Source: Adineta vaga
Taxonomy: Eukaryota > Rotifera
Length of the DNA: 64,000 nt
Assembly: GCA_021613535.1 (NCBI GenBank)
Contig: CP075494.1
Coordinates: forward strand, 3,100,001 to 3,164,000
Reading direction: 5' to 3'
Part shown: positions 33,763 to 44,738 of the stretch, in pieces
Layout of the letters: each line of letters opens with the position of its first letter
Numbering within the stretch: the first letter of the stretch is position 1
Position numbers and translations under genes: made by a program
Notes under the pieces: model-generated
The model's input: only the letters and a program-made list of their open reading frames with translations
The model's database searches: none
What the model was told of the DNA's origin: nothing

Positions 33763-34820
33763 TTATTTTTCTTTTATCATCTTTTCACTTAAATTCCAAA
33801 GTTGTTCTGCAACATTCAAATCTGCTGCATGAATTGCTCGACCAACAAATTCTGTTTTATCATCATTAACAATGTTTGTAATTGCACAATTTTCTAAATA
33901 TTCACCATTTGAATGATTTAATTCTGGTGCTAAAGCAGCATAAACACTTGTTGCTGCACCTTGTTGCACAGTTTTAAAAAAATCAGCTAATGTTCCATCT
34001 TCTTTAAAATATCCCATTGATTTTTGTTCTTCTAATGAAAGAATATTTTGTAAATTAGTCATAATAGCACCTGGATTTAATGCAAATGCTTGAATACCTT
34101 TTGATTTATATAATTTATTTAATTGTAAAGCAAATAAAATATTTGCTGTTTTACTTTGACCATAAGCTAACCATTTATCATAATTCTTTTCCCAATTAAT
34201 ATCATCAAATTGAATACCTTGAAATTTATTTAATACAGAACTAACCATAATAACACGAGATGGTTTTCCTAATTCAAGTTCAGATAAAAGTGAAGTAACA
34301 AGGAGATAATGAGCAAGATGATTAATACCAAATTGTGATTCAAAACCATCTTTTGTTTTTGTATATGGAACTGCCATTATACCAGCATTACCTTATTTAT
34401 AATTAACATAATTGTTGTTTTTATTTTAATATTAAACTTACAAATAAGAATATGAATTGGTAATTGATATGATTGAAATTGTTTAACACATTGTCGAACA
34501 GATTCTAATGAATTTAAATCAAGTTCTAATAAATCAATTTGATTATTTCCTGTTGAATTTTTAATATCTTCTACAATTTATTTTCCTCGATTGATATCTC
34601 GTGCTGTTAGAAATAAATGAGCATTTGTCATTGCTAATGCACGAGCTGTTTCAACACCAATACCTTATAAAAAAAACAATGATAAAAGATTTGATTTCAT
34701 CAAATTAAATTTACCTGATGTGGCTCCAGTTATAAGAATTACTTTACCATCAAGATTTATTTTCAAAAATTTCACGATTTCTTCTGCAGTTGTATTTGCA
34801 TCGAAATTTGTTGATGTCAT
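33763..34820 (-). pseudogene. Short-chain dehydrogenase/reductase (retinol-dehydrogenase-like) with one in-frame TAA
   Basis: Three exons, 34820-34715, 34663-34442 and 34391-33763, keep frame through 51-nt and 50-nt introns, giving 319 codons. The Rossmann glycine motif (TGATSG/IG) spans the first junction, CNAG spans the second, and the active-site segment appears as YGQSKTAN with the Ser-Tyr-Lys order (MVSS upstream). GALNPGA-type sequence (ALNPGAIMTN) follows. The enzyme would use NAD(P)H on a retinol- or steroid-like substrate. Codon 64 is TAA (34580-34578) inside an otherwise clean exon, after RDINRGK, where family members have Gln or Glu. The gene is therefore probably a null allele or misread base. 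The short space downstream carries no hairpin. Confidence 0.7.
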
Positions 34821-35037
34821 TTCGAAAGATTAAAAATGAAAGTGTATATCGCTCTTATCTTTTGTAATCCAATGCTTCTTTTTTTTCTTCTGTATATCCA
34901 CGTGTTTAACTATATTATAGATATATCGATTCTGTTTTTCTCTCTATATCATGAATATCGTTTGAATATATTCAATACTTTTGTTTATATTTATTTGGTT
35001 ACGAGATAGTTAAAAATTCAATTATTTATTTAAATCT

Positions 35038-35649
35038 TTAAAGTAATTCATTTTTATTAAGGTTTAAAAGATGTTGTTCTTCTAATTCTTTAAATATATA
35101 GCCATAAATAATTTCTGGCATTATTTCATAATAATATTCATATGCAGTTTTCAAACCTAAAGTAGTTGCAAATGATAAGACACTAAGTCCAGTTATAAAT
35201 GGAGTCGCAACAGAACTGAGAATTAAACCAGCTGGAACGGCACACAAACAGAATGTCGCTAATTTTTGTTTATTAATTTGTTTCATTTGTGTTGCATTGA
35301 CCACTAGAAGATCATATTTTTCATTGTGTTTCTCAGCAAATATAACAGTTGATTTCCGTCGAGTTGTATCTTCATTGTCATTGGAAGTCGATGCAATCAA
35401 TATTGATTCACCATCGTTTTTTAATGTTGTTAATACATTTTCGTATAATAATTTAACTTCTGCATCTTTCGCTTTATTAGCTAATATTTCCAGTTCATTT
35501 GGTTGAATACCTTTTAATTTTTTCCATTGGATTTCGAATGAAAGACGAATTAAAGCAAATAGATTTTCATTTGATGTCAAATCATTCATATATTTTTCAG
35601 CCTCTTCAGGACTCATTATGTCGATGCGAACTTGTTTATTGGAATTCAT
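35038..35649 (-). CDS. Two-helix membrane protein, paralogue of the divergent neighbour
   Basis: A single exon encodes 203 residues. The N-terminal region is charged and helical with no signal peptide. A segment YDLLVVNATQMKQINKQKL precedes two hydrophobic helices (FCLCAVPAGLILSS and ITGLSVLSFATTLGL) and a closing motif MPEIIYGYIFKELEEQHLL. The divergently transcribed gene at 36172-36906 has the same layout with YNVVIAHAIQKKDVNYQKL, a pair of hydrophobic helices and MPDVIAGYILKELTDCNLV. The two are therefore paralogues sharing one intergenic promoter region (35650-36171). The hydrophobic hairpin could insert into a membrane. No known family was recognised. Confidence 0.65.
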   Translation of the reverse strand: MNSNKQVRIDIMSPEEAEKYMNDLTSNENLFALIRLSFEIQWKKLKGIQPNELEILANKAKDAEVKLLYENVLTTLKNDGESILIASTSNDNEDTTRRKSTVIFAEKHNEKYDLLVVNATQMKQINKQKLATFCLCAVPAGLILSSVATPFITGLSVLSFATTLGLKTAYEYYYEIMPEIIYGYIFKELEEQHLLNLNKNELL

Positions 35650-36171
35650 GTTTCTATTATTAAAAATCTACCTAATAAGACAACAAGTACATCTATATAT
35701 TTTTATATACTATAAAAAAAACAGCAATGAAAGTTTTCAAAGTTGGAGAAACTCATATGAGTAAATATGTACACTGATTCATCGTATATATGGCGCGTAT
35801 AACTTTCCTCTATAAATGATACTTGGTTTTTTCTCACTTACCTGTATTCAAGTATCTGATATCTCCCAACAAAATATGATTATCAATCAAGATAAAAAGG
35901 AAGTCAAACATAGAATTCATATTAATAGTTCGAAGAATATTTTAACGAGAATACTGTAAGTTAGACTTGTTATAATCAATTTTATTTTCTATCAGAATAA
36001 AATAGTGATTGTGCATCGTTTAGTAATTCAATCGAGATCAGTAGCGTAAGCAGTCATCAATCACATCCATAGTTTTCATATTGTATGTTGAGAAAAATGT
36101 CGAACGTAATTAATTTTAAAACTTTTATTTGTTGTTTATTTTCTAGTTGGAAAAAGAGTGTAGAAAACACC
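35650..36171. promoter_or_regulatory. Shared divergent promoter region
   Basis: About 520 bp separate the two divergent paralogous genes and must hold both promoters. On the plus side a likely 41-nt 5'-UTR intron (GTAATTAATTTTAAAAC...TTTTCTAG, 36106-36146) lies just before the chosen ATG. No defined promoter motif can be named. Confidence 0.35.
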
Positions 36172-36906
36172 ATGCAGCAAGATCCAATATGCACAGCTAT
36201 CAGTTTACAACAAATGCACGATTATATGAAGTTAGTGAAAAAAAATAGATTATCTGATTTCATGAAGGAATCATTCACAATGCAAAGAAGAGATCACAAA
36301 GGTATTACAAATGAACAATTTGAAAACATGACAACACGTACAAAAGATTCAGCATTGAAAGCGATAATGGAAGAAACACAATTATTTGGTGATAGTGGAG
36401 CTGTTTTAAGTGATAGTCGTGTTATTGGAAGTGTATATACTAGATCATTGATCGTTTATCAACAACGTCCCGATGGGAAGTACAATGTTGTCATTGCACA
36501 TGCTATACAAAAGAAAGATGTTAATTACCAAAAATTATTAATTTGTGGCGGTCTTGCAATAGTTGCTGGTTTTCTGACTCGTAGATTGGATGTTACAATT
36601 GGTGTTGCCGGTCTCGCTGCAGCTAAAGCTGCAAGTGATTATGTTGCAAATATGCCTGATGTTATAGCTGGTTACATACTGAAAGAATTGACAGATTGCA
36701 ATCTTGTTACATTACCAAATCCACCAAATTCTTTATCGACAGAAGGGAATCAAAATATCACAGATGATGTACAGCAACAAGGCCCAATCATTACCGAATT
36801 TGAAGACTCAACTAATGATGCGGGAGTTCAAGCCACCAGTCAAGATGAAAATGTTCCAACCATTGATGAACAAGAAATACATGTGATAGGCATTGACTTG
36901 GATTGA
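36172..36906 (+). CDS. Two-helix membrane protein, paralogue of the divergent neighbour
   Basis: The preferred start is the ATG at 36172 (244 residues, beginning MQQDPICTAISLQQMHDYMK), because it aligns with the start of the minus-strand paralogue and because a good intron lies in the leader. The frame also extends to an ATG at 36085. After a helical N-terminal half come the linker YNVVIAHAIQKKDVNYQKLL, two hydrophobic segments (CGGLAIVAGFLTRRLDVTIG, VAGLAAAKAASDYV) and MPDVIAGYILKEL. Unlike its neighbour it has an acidic, low-complexity tail of about 65 residues. It is intact and its function is unknown. Confidence 0.65.
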   Translation: MQQDPICTAISLQQMHDYMKLVKKNRLSDFMKESFTMQRRDHKGITNEQFENMTTRTKDSALKAIMEETQLFGDSGAVLSDSRVIGSVYTRSLIVYQQRPDGKYNVVIAHAIQKKDVNYQKLLICGGLAIVAGFLTRRLDVTIGVAGLAAAKAASDYVANMPDVIAGYILKELTDCNLVTLPNPPNSLSTEGNQNITDDVQQQGPIITEFEDSTNDAGVQATSQDENVPTIDEQEIHVIGIDLD

Positions 36907-37699
36907 GTTTTCTCAATAGTAACTGATGCTTTTCAACGATTATCTTGAGAATGAATACACATCAACAATCAAAGTCACTCCTGATCTTCGAGTAAAAAAT
37001 TAGAAATGAAATGCGAATCTTTTTTTATTTTTCCTTTGATTTGTATTCGATTATTTCTAAAAGTAAAATATGAAGTTATTGATGACAAACGCGGACATCG
37101 TTATATTTAAAGAAAATGTCATAGAAAAATCATTCTGTTATCATTCGACTTAATTTGAGAAAAAGAACAATTATTCTTTGAAATTTTTACCTTTGAATAG
37201 AAATCTAATAATAAAATATGATTATCTAAAATGATTGAATATAAGATTGAAATGTTAAATTTGAATTGAAAGATAAATATAATCATAAGAAAAAAATGTC
37301 AAGAAGATGTGTATTATAATTTATAAAATCATTATTTCATCAGTCAATAATTATTCCGATAATAATCATCGTCATTTAATATAAAACATATAAGTCATTT
37401 GATTATTATAAATCTTTTCTATAATTAAGTATTAATGATATTTGTTCGTTATTAATTCTAATATTCATTTTATCAAACCGAGTTTGTCCTTCTATATTCG
37501 TTTACTCAATATTGAGTTGATATCTGTTGTGAATAATCTTGTATCATTTGAGTTTATTGAATAAACAAATAATCGATGAAAACCAACTTGATTATGATCT
37601 TGTTCTTCTTATTAAACTTAAAAGGTTCAAAAGTAAAATTAAGAAAATCTGATACAAATGAAGCATAATAATAAAAATAAAACCTAGAAGAAAATGAAA

Positions 37700-38770
37700 T
37701 AGAATTATTTAAATTGATTCATTACCAATTCCATATAATGAAATATCTTGATAATAATATTCAAAACTTCAACAGAGATCTTTAAGATATTCTTCTGTGA
37801 CTTTCAAACGAAAATTTTCAAATTCATTTTCATAAATATTGAATTTCCCTGGATAATAATGTTGACGTTGTCCTTTTTCCCAAAGACAAATTCGATTAAT
37901 TGGATTAACTCTTGGTCTTCTCTCGAATATTATGTTTTCTATTTCACTGATTTTTTTGTAAGAAATAAATAACACGTTTTGTTTTTGCTATTTCATCTTT
38001 AGTTAAATAATCGTTTTCCAAATAAAAGACATAAAAATATCCAATCATCAAGTGAACGTTCAAAATTTCTAATTCAAAGAAAAGATATTCAAATAATATT
38101 ATCATTGATATATATTGAAATTCTATTCTCGATGTTAGATTATTAATTTATGTTTGTAAAATAAGGTTCATGTGTTGTTAATTCTAATAGAATAGTATCA
38201 CTATCAGTACCATAAATAATCTATGATTATATTCATTTGATATTTTATAAAATATTGAAGATATTTAGAGAAATTGAACATTAATTTTGTTCCAGGTTTA
38301 ATATTTGATATATTTTCTTATATCTTTCAGTTGATGTCACTTCTCGAATTTTATCAGAGATGAGATCGTTTATGAGACTTTCGAGTTTTTGGTGTAACAC
38401 CATCCATAGCTATATAAAGAATTTGTTTTAGTTGGACAATTTGAACGATTTCTTTTAATAGAATTGCAAATTGATTCAATTTGTTTTATCTTCATTTCTC
38501 GGATTAATTTCTGTTGGTAAATATTGTTGCTTTAGATTATTTAAATCAATATAAAGATTATGAAACTGAAAAAGAATTCAATGAAGAAAATAAAAATCTC
38601 TTTTCATTTTACATAATTTACCAAAGATGAATTATATCGGTCGTTTTCTAACGAAAAGGAAAAATTATAGAAAATTCAATTCATCTTCATTATAGATCAT
38701 TTTAATCTTTGCATATTTTTTAATTAACTAATTCGAGAATCCTGGAATGCCCTTTGGAAAAGAAATATTT
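37700..38770 (-). pseudogene. Decayed 5'-3' exoribonuclease (XRN1/XRN2 family)
   Basis: In minus-strand order several XRN signatures can be read in different frames. GIPGF near 38750 corresponds to the family's N-terminus. NLYIDLNNLKQ near 38555 and QILYIAMDGVTPKTRKSHKR near 38400 match the segment with the catalytic acidic residues. YGTDSDTILLELTTHEPYF near 38190 matches the GLDADLIMLGL-type segment. An IYENEFENFRLKVTEEYLKD run near 37800-37850, followed by YYYQD, matches the region after the walls domain. Stops and frame shifts separate them, including a TGA near 37783 in place of the Trp of the LCW motif. Intact XRNs degrade 5'-monophosphate RNA. The gene is dead, and 36907-37700 upstream of its end holds nothing else recognised. 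Confidence 0.65.
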
Positions 38771-40665
38771 TATTAGAATCTAAAAATTCATCTATGAAAA
38801 TAAAACATCACGAGATCGCTTCCTTCGTAAAGTAAATTAGAAAAAAGAGAAATGAAAAGTGGCGTCTGAGCTGAACGGTTTACATCTCTAATCTAGATGA
38901 TAGCGAAAAGAAAAGAAAAATTATCAACTTTTAGTATTTTCATAGTATTCACTGCAAAACTTTATAGTTATTGTTTCACTCTAATTGCAATTAAATAATA
39001 ATCTTCATAAAAAAGATGATTACTAATAAATAATATTTCATACATGTGATTAATCTTATCAATACGAGATTAATGAATAAATAGAGAGATTATCAATTAC
39101 CTTCAATAAAATAAATCTAATAAAATAAACTTCAGAATAAAAATCTTTCTGGATGGAAAATTCCAAATAAATCTGTGTAAAGAAAACGTTCTTATTCTTC
39201 AAATTAAATAAATATAAGAGAAAAGAAACATTGAAGATGTTTGTTCATTTTATTAGTAATTGAGAATAAGAATTTGTTGGTTTTTTTTAAATTTAGGCTA
39301 AACATTTTCTTTCTATGAGATTATAGAGAAATATAAAAATAGTTTAATTAGAATACTCGAAATGATCTGTTACTCTTTAAAATATGCTTTTATTCTTTAT
39401 GTCTTTTCATTGATTGTATCGACCAATAATCAGATCTGTTTTGAGAAGAGACTTTTTGAAAAATACGAAAATGAACTTATGGAAATAAATTGATAATATT
39501 TCATATAATAATAATAGATTATGGTTTTCTTTAATTTTTGTATTGTCCAATGACAAAACAAAGGGGAAGGATTTCTTAGAAATCACAAATGGAACGGTGC
39601 CTTAACAATTGCTTTCTTCGTTGTTTCACTGAACGTGAGTTTTTTTGACAATATTCAAATGATAAATCATCTGAAATCTTTGCTTGTCTAATAAATTTAT
39701 GAACTTTTCTACTCAGTATTCTCTTTTTTTTTATTATAAGGCAAATTTTCACAAAAGAGGTGAATTAATAATCGTCTATATACAGAAGTTTAAAAGAAAA
39801 CATTTGCTTTTAGTTTGAATGAACTATAAGAACGTATATCTCTGATGTAGTTTTATTCGAGATTCTATTATCAACCATAATAAAGAGAAAACTGTTTGTT
39901 TGGGCATGCAAATCCTGAACTGTAGCCATTTCCTTCCATATTCTTGGTGAACTCGACGCGAACCTTTATGAGAATAAACATTCGAATATGATGACTTTGA
40001 TGGATGTGATAAACTGAACAATATTTTACAATCAAATTTGCTTTTTATTTTATCCAATATTTTAACACATTTAACTTTCTCTTATTATCACTTTTTGAAC
40101 AAAAGAAAGTATGTAGTGCAGAAAGAATTATGTTATAGAGAGGAATACAAGAACAGCGAAGTAACTGAATGATCGCTACGTATATTCTCGAGACGAAAAA
40201 ACGTTTTCACACAAAGTCAATTTCACCGACACTAGAAGTATCTTGTTTTTGACCTAAATTTGATACTTCAAAAGAATTTCATTCAATAATAATAACTATA
40301 TCAAGATAATTATTCGGATAAGATGATGAGTATATATTCCTATGTTCATTTTTCTTCAAAAAAGGTCATAGGATAATAAAACAATTGCATATATTATACG
40401 AATTAAATATATAAAATGTTTGTTTCATACTATAAAGCACAATATTCAATAGAAAGTTTTCCATAAGAATATCGTGCACGCCATCTGTTCATATGTTCAC
40501 TATAATGAGTCTTACATGTGATTGGCGTATAATAAATGAGTCATTATCATTTTTCTTTTATAAAAATAAAAATATGTCGGCAGTTTTATCCGTCCGTTCT
40601 ACGTATTTTTGTTTACTGTAGTCTTTACCATGTAAGAATATTTTTGAAGAAGATTAAACGTCGAC
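38771..40665. other. Long AT-rich intergenic stretch with one tiny secreted-peptide frame
   Basis: The only frame worth noting is 39362-39493 (+). It encodes 43 residues starting with a signal-peptide-like segment (MICYSLKYAFILYVFSLIVS) and ending at TGA. It could be a first exon of a gene not otherwise found, or chance. No other content is recognised. Confidence 0.3.
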
Positions 40666-41341
40666 ATGGGTATTTCTGTATCATATAATAATCAAATGAA
40701 TTCAACACCACTAAGAACAACAATAAATATTTGTCAATGCATTTGTACACTATGTTATTCAACTTGTTGTTTTTTTCTATTCCTTTTTGGTGTCTGTATT
40801 ATTTGCTTAGCACAATTAGAAGATGAATCATTAGCGGTCAGAACTACGGAATCTCTAATAGGTCTCAGCATATTAGTTACTACTATTTATTGCTGTAAAC
40901 GTTCATGTCGTTCATTGAAAAAGTATTCATTAACAACAGATTTTACACATGAACATTTTCAAGTAAAAGGAATTTTTCAACTTTCATTTGTAGAATATTT
41001 CACCATTTTATTCATTTAGAGATCCAATGAACAATATGCAAATAGTAATGAAAATCAACAGTTAGTTTTGTTTTTCTTCTTCTTTTTCTTCATAAACATT
41101 GATTTGTTAATTTTACAGACGAACAAGAAATGATTCTGCCAGTTTACCATCATATAGAGAGTTATTTCCTTCTCGATTAAATCCTTTTCCATTATCAAAC
41201 TCACAGCCACCATCTTATGATGATTGTATCAGAGATTCTGACAATTATCGTCGAATGCAGACGGCATTATCTCGATATAGATTGTTAATAGCTTCAAGTC
41301 AAATGTCTACTGGTAATTCTAATCCGATTGAATATGTATGA
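40666..41341 (+). CDS. Two-helix membrane protein with juxtamembrane Cys cluster and PPxY motif
   Basis: Three exons, 40666-40962, 41020-41060 and 41119-41341, have introns of 57 and 58 nt and keep frame, giving 186 residues. The first helix is preceded by a dense Cys cluster (NICQCICTLCYSTCC), a typical palmitoylation setting. A second helix (LIGLSILVTTIYCCKRSC) follows a short acidic loop. The cytosolic tail is polar and contains PPSYDD, a PY motif that binds WW domains of NEDD4-type ubiquitin ligases. The protein may therefore be an adaptor or a trafficking-regulated membrane protein. No family name is justified. Confidence 0.65.
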
Positions 41342-41530
41342 AGAAAGAAGTCAGCCGAAAACATTAAATGTATTAATGAATTTTACAAAAAAAATATTTT
41401 TTTATTATTATGACATTAGATGTCAATCTCATAGAAATCTAAATGATTGTTATGTTAGTGTTTTTGTTGGAAGAATTCAATATATACTTCATAAATATGT
41501 CTTTTCTTCGAATTTGATACAAAGTTTCTC

Positions 41531-41590
41531 TTGAAGGTGGGTGTGGATGTTGGTATCAATTACATGTGCACCTTCATCCACATCCACAGT
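41531..41590. repeat. Telomere-like inverted repeat (hairpin)
   Basis: The arms TGAAGGTGGGTGTGGATG and CACCTTCATCCACATCCACA flank a 15-bp loop, about 190 bp after the stop of the PY-motif membrane gene. Confidence 0.7.
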
Positions 41591-43129
41591 TTGGTATGTA
41601 ATACTCGAAAGTTGAATTCAACTATTCAACGATTCATTCAGTTATTTGACTATTATACTTGAATAGTTGAAAGTTTCAGTTGTTCAGTAACAATGATTCT
41701 TGATCTTTTGAAACAAATCAATGATAAATCACTTCTGAATTATCCTTGACTGCTAATCATCAAATTTAATCATTATTCATTTCTGTGCTAAGAGATCTCT
41801 TGAATCGGTGTCATACTGCCGACATCTCACACAAGTCCGATCTCCGTAACTATTTCATTCTCTCATTCACTTTTTCTGTCAAGTTAATCTCTCTTCGACA
41901 GAACTAGTGAAGTCGGTAAGGCAATGTTTACATGACACTACAAAACATGGACGATATCTTCAGGATGAAAATAGAAAGGAAACTTTATCCATGTTAGTAC
42001 AACTTTACGCAGAAAAACAACAGGTTATGAACGCATTTGGCGACTGTCTTTATTTCGATCATTATTTGACACCGATTCATTAATGTTTGTTGCAAAGACG
42101 TTGTTACTAATAGTAGATAACAAAACATTATTTTTGCAAATGAATAGGTCAATGATTAACAGTTCTATCAATATTCTACAAACTATGACCAATATGATCG
42201 AAATACTCTTGAAATATATTAAGGAACGAGTGATTGTTATTCCTGAAATTGATAAAGGTGTCATCGATGATGTAGGTCTACCATCGCATTGTTCATTAAC
42301 AATCAATGACAGCAATGAAAACATTTTATAAAATAAATGCAACTGTGTGCTATTATTTCTCTCAAAATATCTCATTTGCTTATAGCATGTCCTGTTCCGC
42401 CCGTAGAAACATTGAATTACCGTCAGGTGCCACCTCAATTGCTCTATCTATTTTAGTATCCAATGAAAATCAAAGTAAAGAGGAAATAACATTAATCTCG
42501 TGTAACCAAAATATTGATCTTAGGAATGATACAAGGAAAACAACTGAATTACTACAACAGGTGAATGATTATGTTCTCGTCTATTCAAGTCTCTAGAGTT
42601 GTCTGCATCATCAGCGAACTTCATACAGGGAAATTATTGCTTATTTTATCTGGCCGAAATATCGATGACATGATTGATCAAGTTCATGATCTTACACAAA
42701 TTGATTCTATTTATATATTTTTTTATGAACGGTTATCAATATAATCACATTATGTCAATGAACATCAGCAACGCGAATTATATATCTATTATCATTGTGT
42801 CATATTCTTGATCTCTTCAAAGAAGAGAAAAATAACACAAAATGCGTTTCAAACGGGCGACATCTATAAAACGTGTTTTCATACGTTCTTTCGTCCGAAC
42901 CGCATTCACCAATTGTTCGTCTCGATCTAGATTGAAAGTAAAACTAGGAACTGTTTCTTAAATTGGGTTTTATCCAGTCCTTTTGCACGAAGTCAATAAC
43001 ACTATTATTTTTATTTTGACAAGACCAACAGTTAAATCAATTCAGAGGACAACGACAGACTGATGGTAAGTTGAAGGGAAAAATAATGAACAACTATGTT
43101 AAGTTTTATGATAGGACGACTTAATATCG
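41591..43129. other. Intergenic with a possible broken reading frame
   Basis: Between 42083 and 42596 two overlapping plus-strand frames of 80-95 codons look moderately coding-like (for example IVIPEIDKGVIDDVGLPSH, then ELPSGATSIALSILVSNEN) but need a frame change to join and have no recognised domain. They may be the remains of a gene. Near 43070-43115 there is a plausible 5'-UTR intron (GTAAGTTG...GATAG) for the next gene. Confidence 0.3.
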
Positions 43130-44326
43130 ATGGATCCAACAGCAACTTCGGATCATTTCACTCAAGAAGAAACGGACAATAAAATTCAGGCTGATTGTGT
43201 AGAAACAGCTAATATTCTTTCAAAACGCGACGAGTGGATATTATTAGATGCTCCTAAATGTTCAGAAGAGGAATTACAATAAGAAATTGCCCATTATGGT
43301 TTAGAGAATGATCCTCAAACTGCTCGCTTCTGCAAATTTGTTGCTGTAGCAACAAACTTTGCTTCACTGGAATTTGTTGAACGAATCCAACGTGTCCCCG
43401 AGCTCATTGATAGTATCAAACAACTTCTCGAAGAGATTCAACATGAAATGAAAGAAATGGGCGCATCATTTAAAGAACTGGTTCAATGTTTTAATACTTT
43501 AGTTCTCACCACACAACATAATATGAAAATGATGTTACCAGATCTGAAGAATGCCAAAGATTATATAGATATAACTGTTGACGCACTTCAATCTAATGCT
43601 GACCAACCTTTAAACGATCAAGACCGTTCAGACGTTGAGATGGCTTTAGATGGAATGTGTTGCGGAATTCGAAACTTGCTTCTATTGTCGCAGAAATCGC
43701 GCGAACGCAGTGAGAAACTAGATGAAGACATAAAAAATCTGCAGCAAGTAGTTCAGAATAAGCGAGTGATTGTGGAAGGCCGCATTGATTTCGGTGAGCA
43801 ATTCAAGATCATTGCCCAAGTAATCGGTGCTGCCGGTGTTTACAACGCCACTAATGCTCTCGCAACAAACTGGGTGCAGCATCTCGAACGTATTCCTGGC
43901 CTCATTCGAGTTGGATCTTTGATATATCCACCACTTCGACCTATTCTAGTTTCTGTCGTCCTTGGTGGGATCACTGTGGCTACTATTAGCATGTTGGTTA
44001 AACAATTTTGGCTTAAGCACAATCGACGTGCTTTGAACATTTTAGAAAATCTCTTCGATCATCTAATGCGTCTCAAAGAAGCAAATGACCATTTTACCAA
44101 GTATATGCGCAATTCGGAAGCGAATGCTAACAACGTGCTTATCAACATTAAAACATTGCATCGGCAAATCACTTCGTCTACTCCACGCATACGAAAAATG
44201 AACCAAGCGGTATGTCAGCGAGCCTCAAACGCTACATGTAGCATGATCGATGGTATTGAGAAAATTTTAGCCATCGATATGGAAGACTGGACTTCGTTTT
44301 CTAATCAGGGTATCTTGAGGGTGTGA
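43130..44326 (+). pseudogene. Coiled-coil protein with hydrophobic hairpin; one in-frame TAA
   Basis: The frame runs 399 codons from ATG 43130 to TGA 44324-44326, interrupted only by TAA at codon 51 (43280-43282), where the context (EEELQ-stop-EIAHYG) would suit Gln. Without the N-terminal part, translation could restart at the ATG at 43448 (292 residues). The protein is mostly long amphipathic helices (RSEKLDEDIKNLQQVVQNKR) with a hydrophobic stretch in the middle (IIAQVIGAAGVYNATNALA, then PILVSVVLGGITVATISMLV). This helix-bundle-plus-hydrophobic-hairpin layout recalls membrane-inserting helical proteins, but no family can be named. The true stop codon lies inside a telomere-like hairpin. 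Confidence 0.5.
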
Positions 44327-44370
44327 ATCGAAATACAGTAAGATCCAACCTCATCCACATCCACACCCTC
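44315..44370. repeat. Telomere-like inverted repeat overlapping a coding end
   Basis: The arms TTGAGGGTGTGAATC and CATCCACATCCACACCCTCCAA flank about 20 bp. The left arm supplies the last codons and the TGA of the coiled-coil gene. Confidence 0.75.
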
Positions 44371-44738
44371 CAATGACATGTAATACAGAAGAGAACAGAA
44401 ATTTCAGCTCACTCATGACTGGATGTATGATCTTATTTACCAAGAACCCTTATCTATACTCTCCATGCTCGTATAGTTCAAATTTTAATTAAAGAGTTTA
44501 CAATTTCTGTTGATACTTTATTCTTAATATAAAACAAAGATGCGCTGTCCCATTTCTCTTTGCCAGATATGTTGCGCCATCTTTTGTTATAGAAAAAGGT
44601 TATAATATCTTATTTACAGCTAATCAAATAAGATCTTTGCTGTGTCATATATAAATAAAGGTATATACTTTCGGAATTTTTTCCGACATAAAATTTTTGT
44701 TTGGTTTAGTTTAGAGTGTAAAATAAACGCTTTACATA

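Noticed and set aside
39824-40057. Minus-strand open frame in the XRN-downstream intergenic stretch
   Set aside because: It has no motif, no splice continuity and no recognisable start context, and looks like chance.
12581-44326. Alternative genetic code with TAA/TAG read as Gln
   Set aside because: Some interrupted genes would be repaired this way, but the sulfite-oxidase-like, GPCR and sulfotransferase genes end sensibly at ordinary stops, and other lesions in the window are TGA codons or frame shifts that such a code would not explain.
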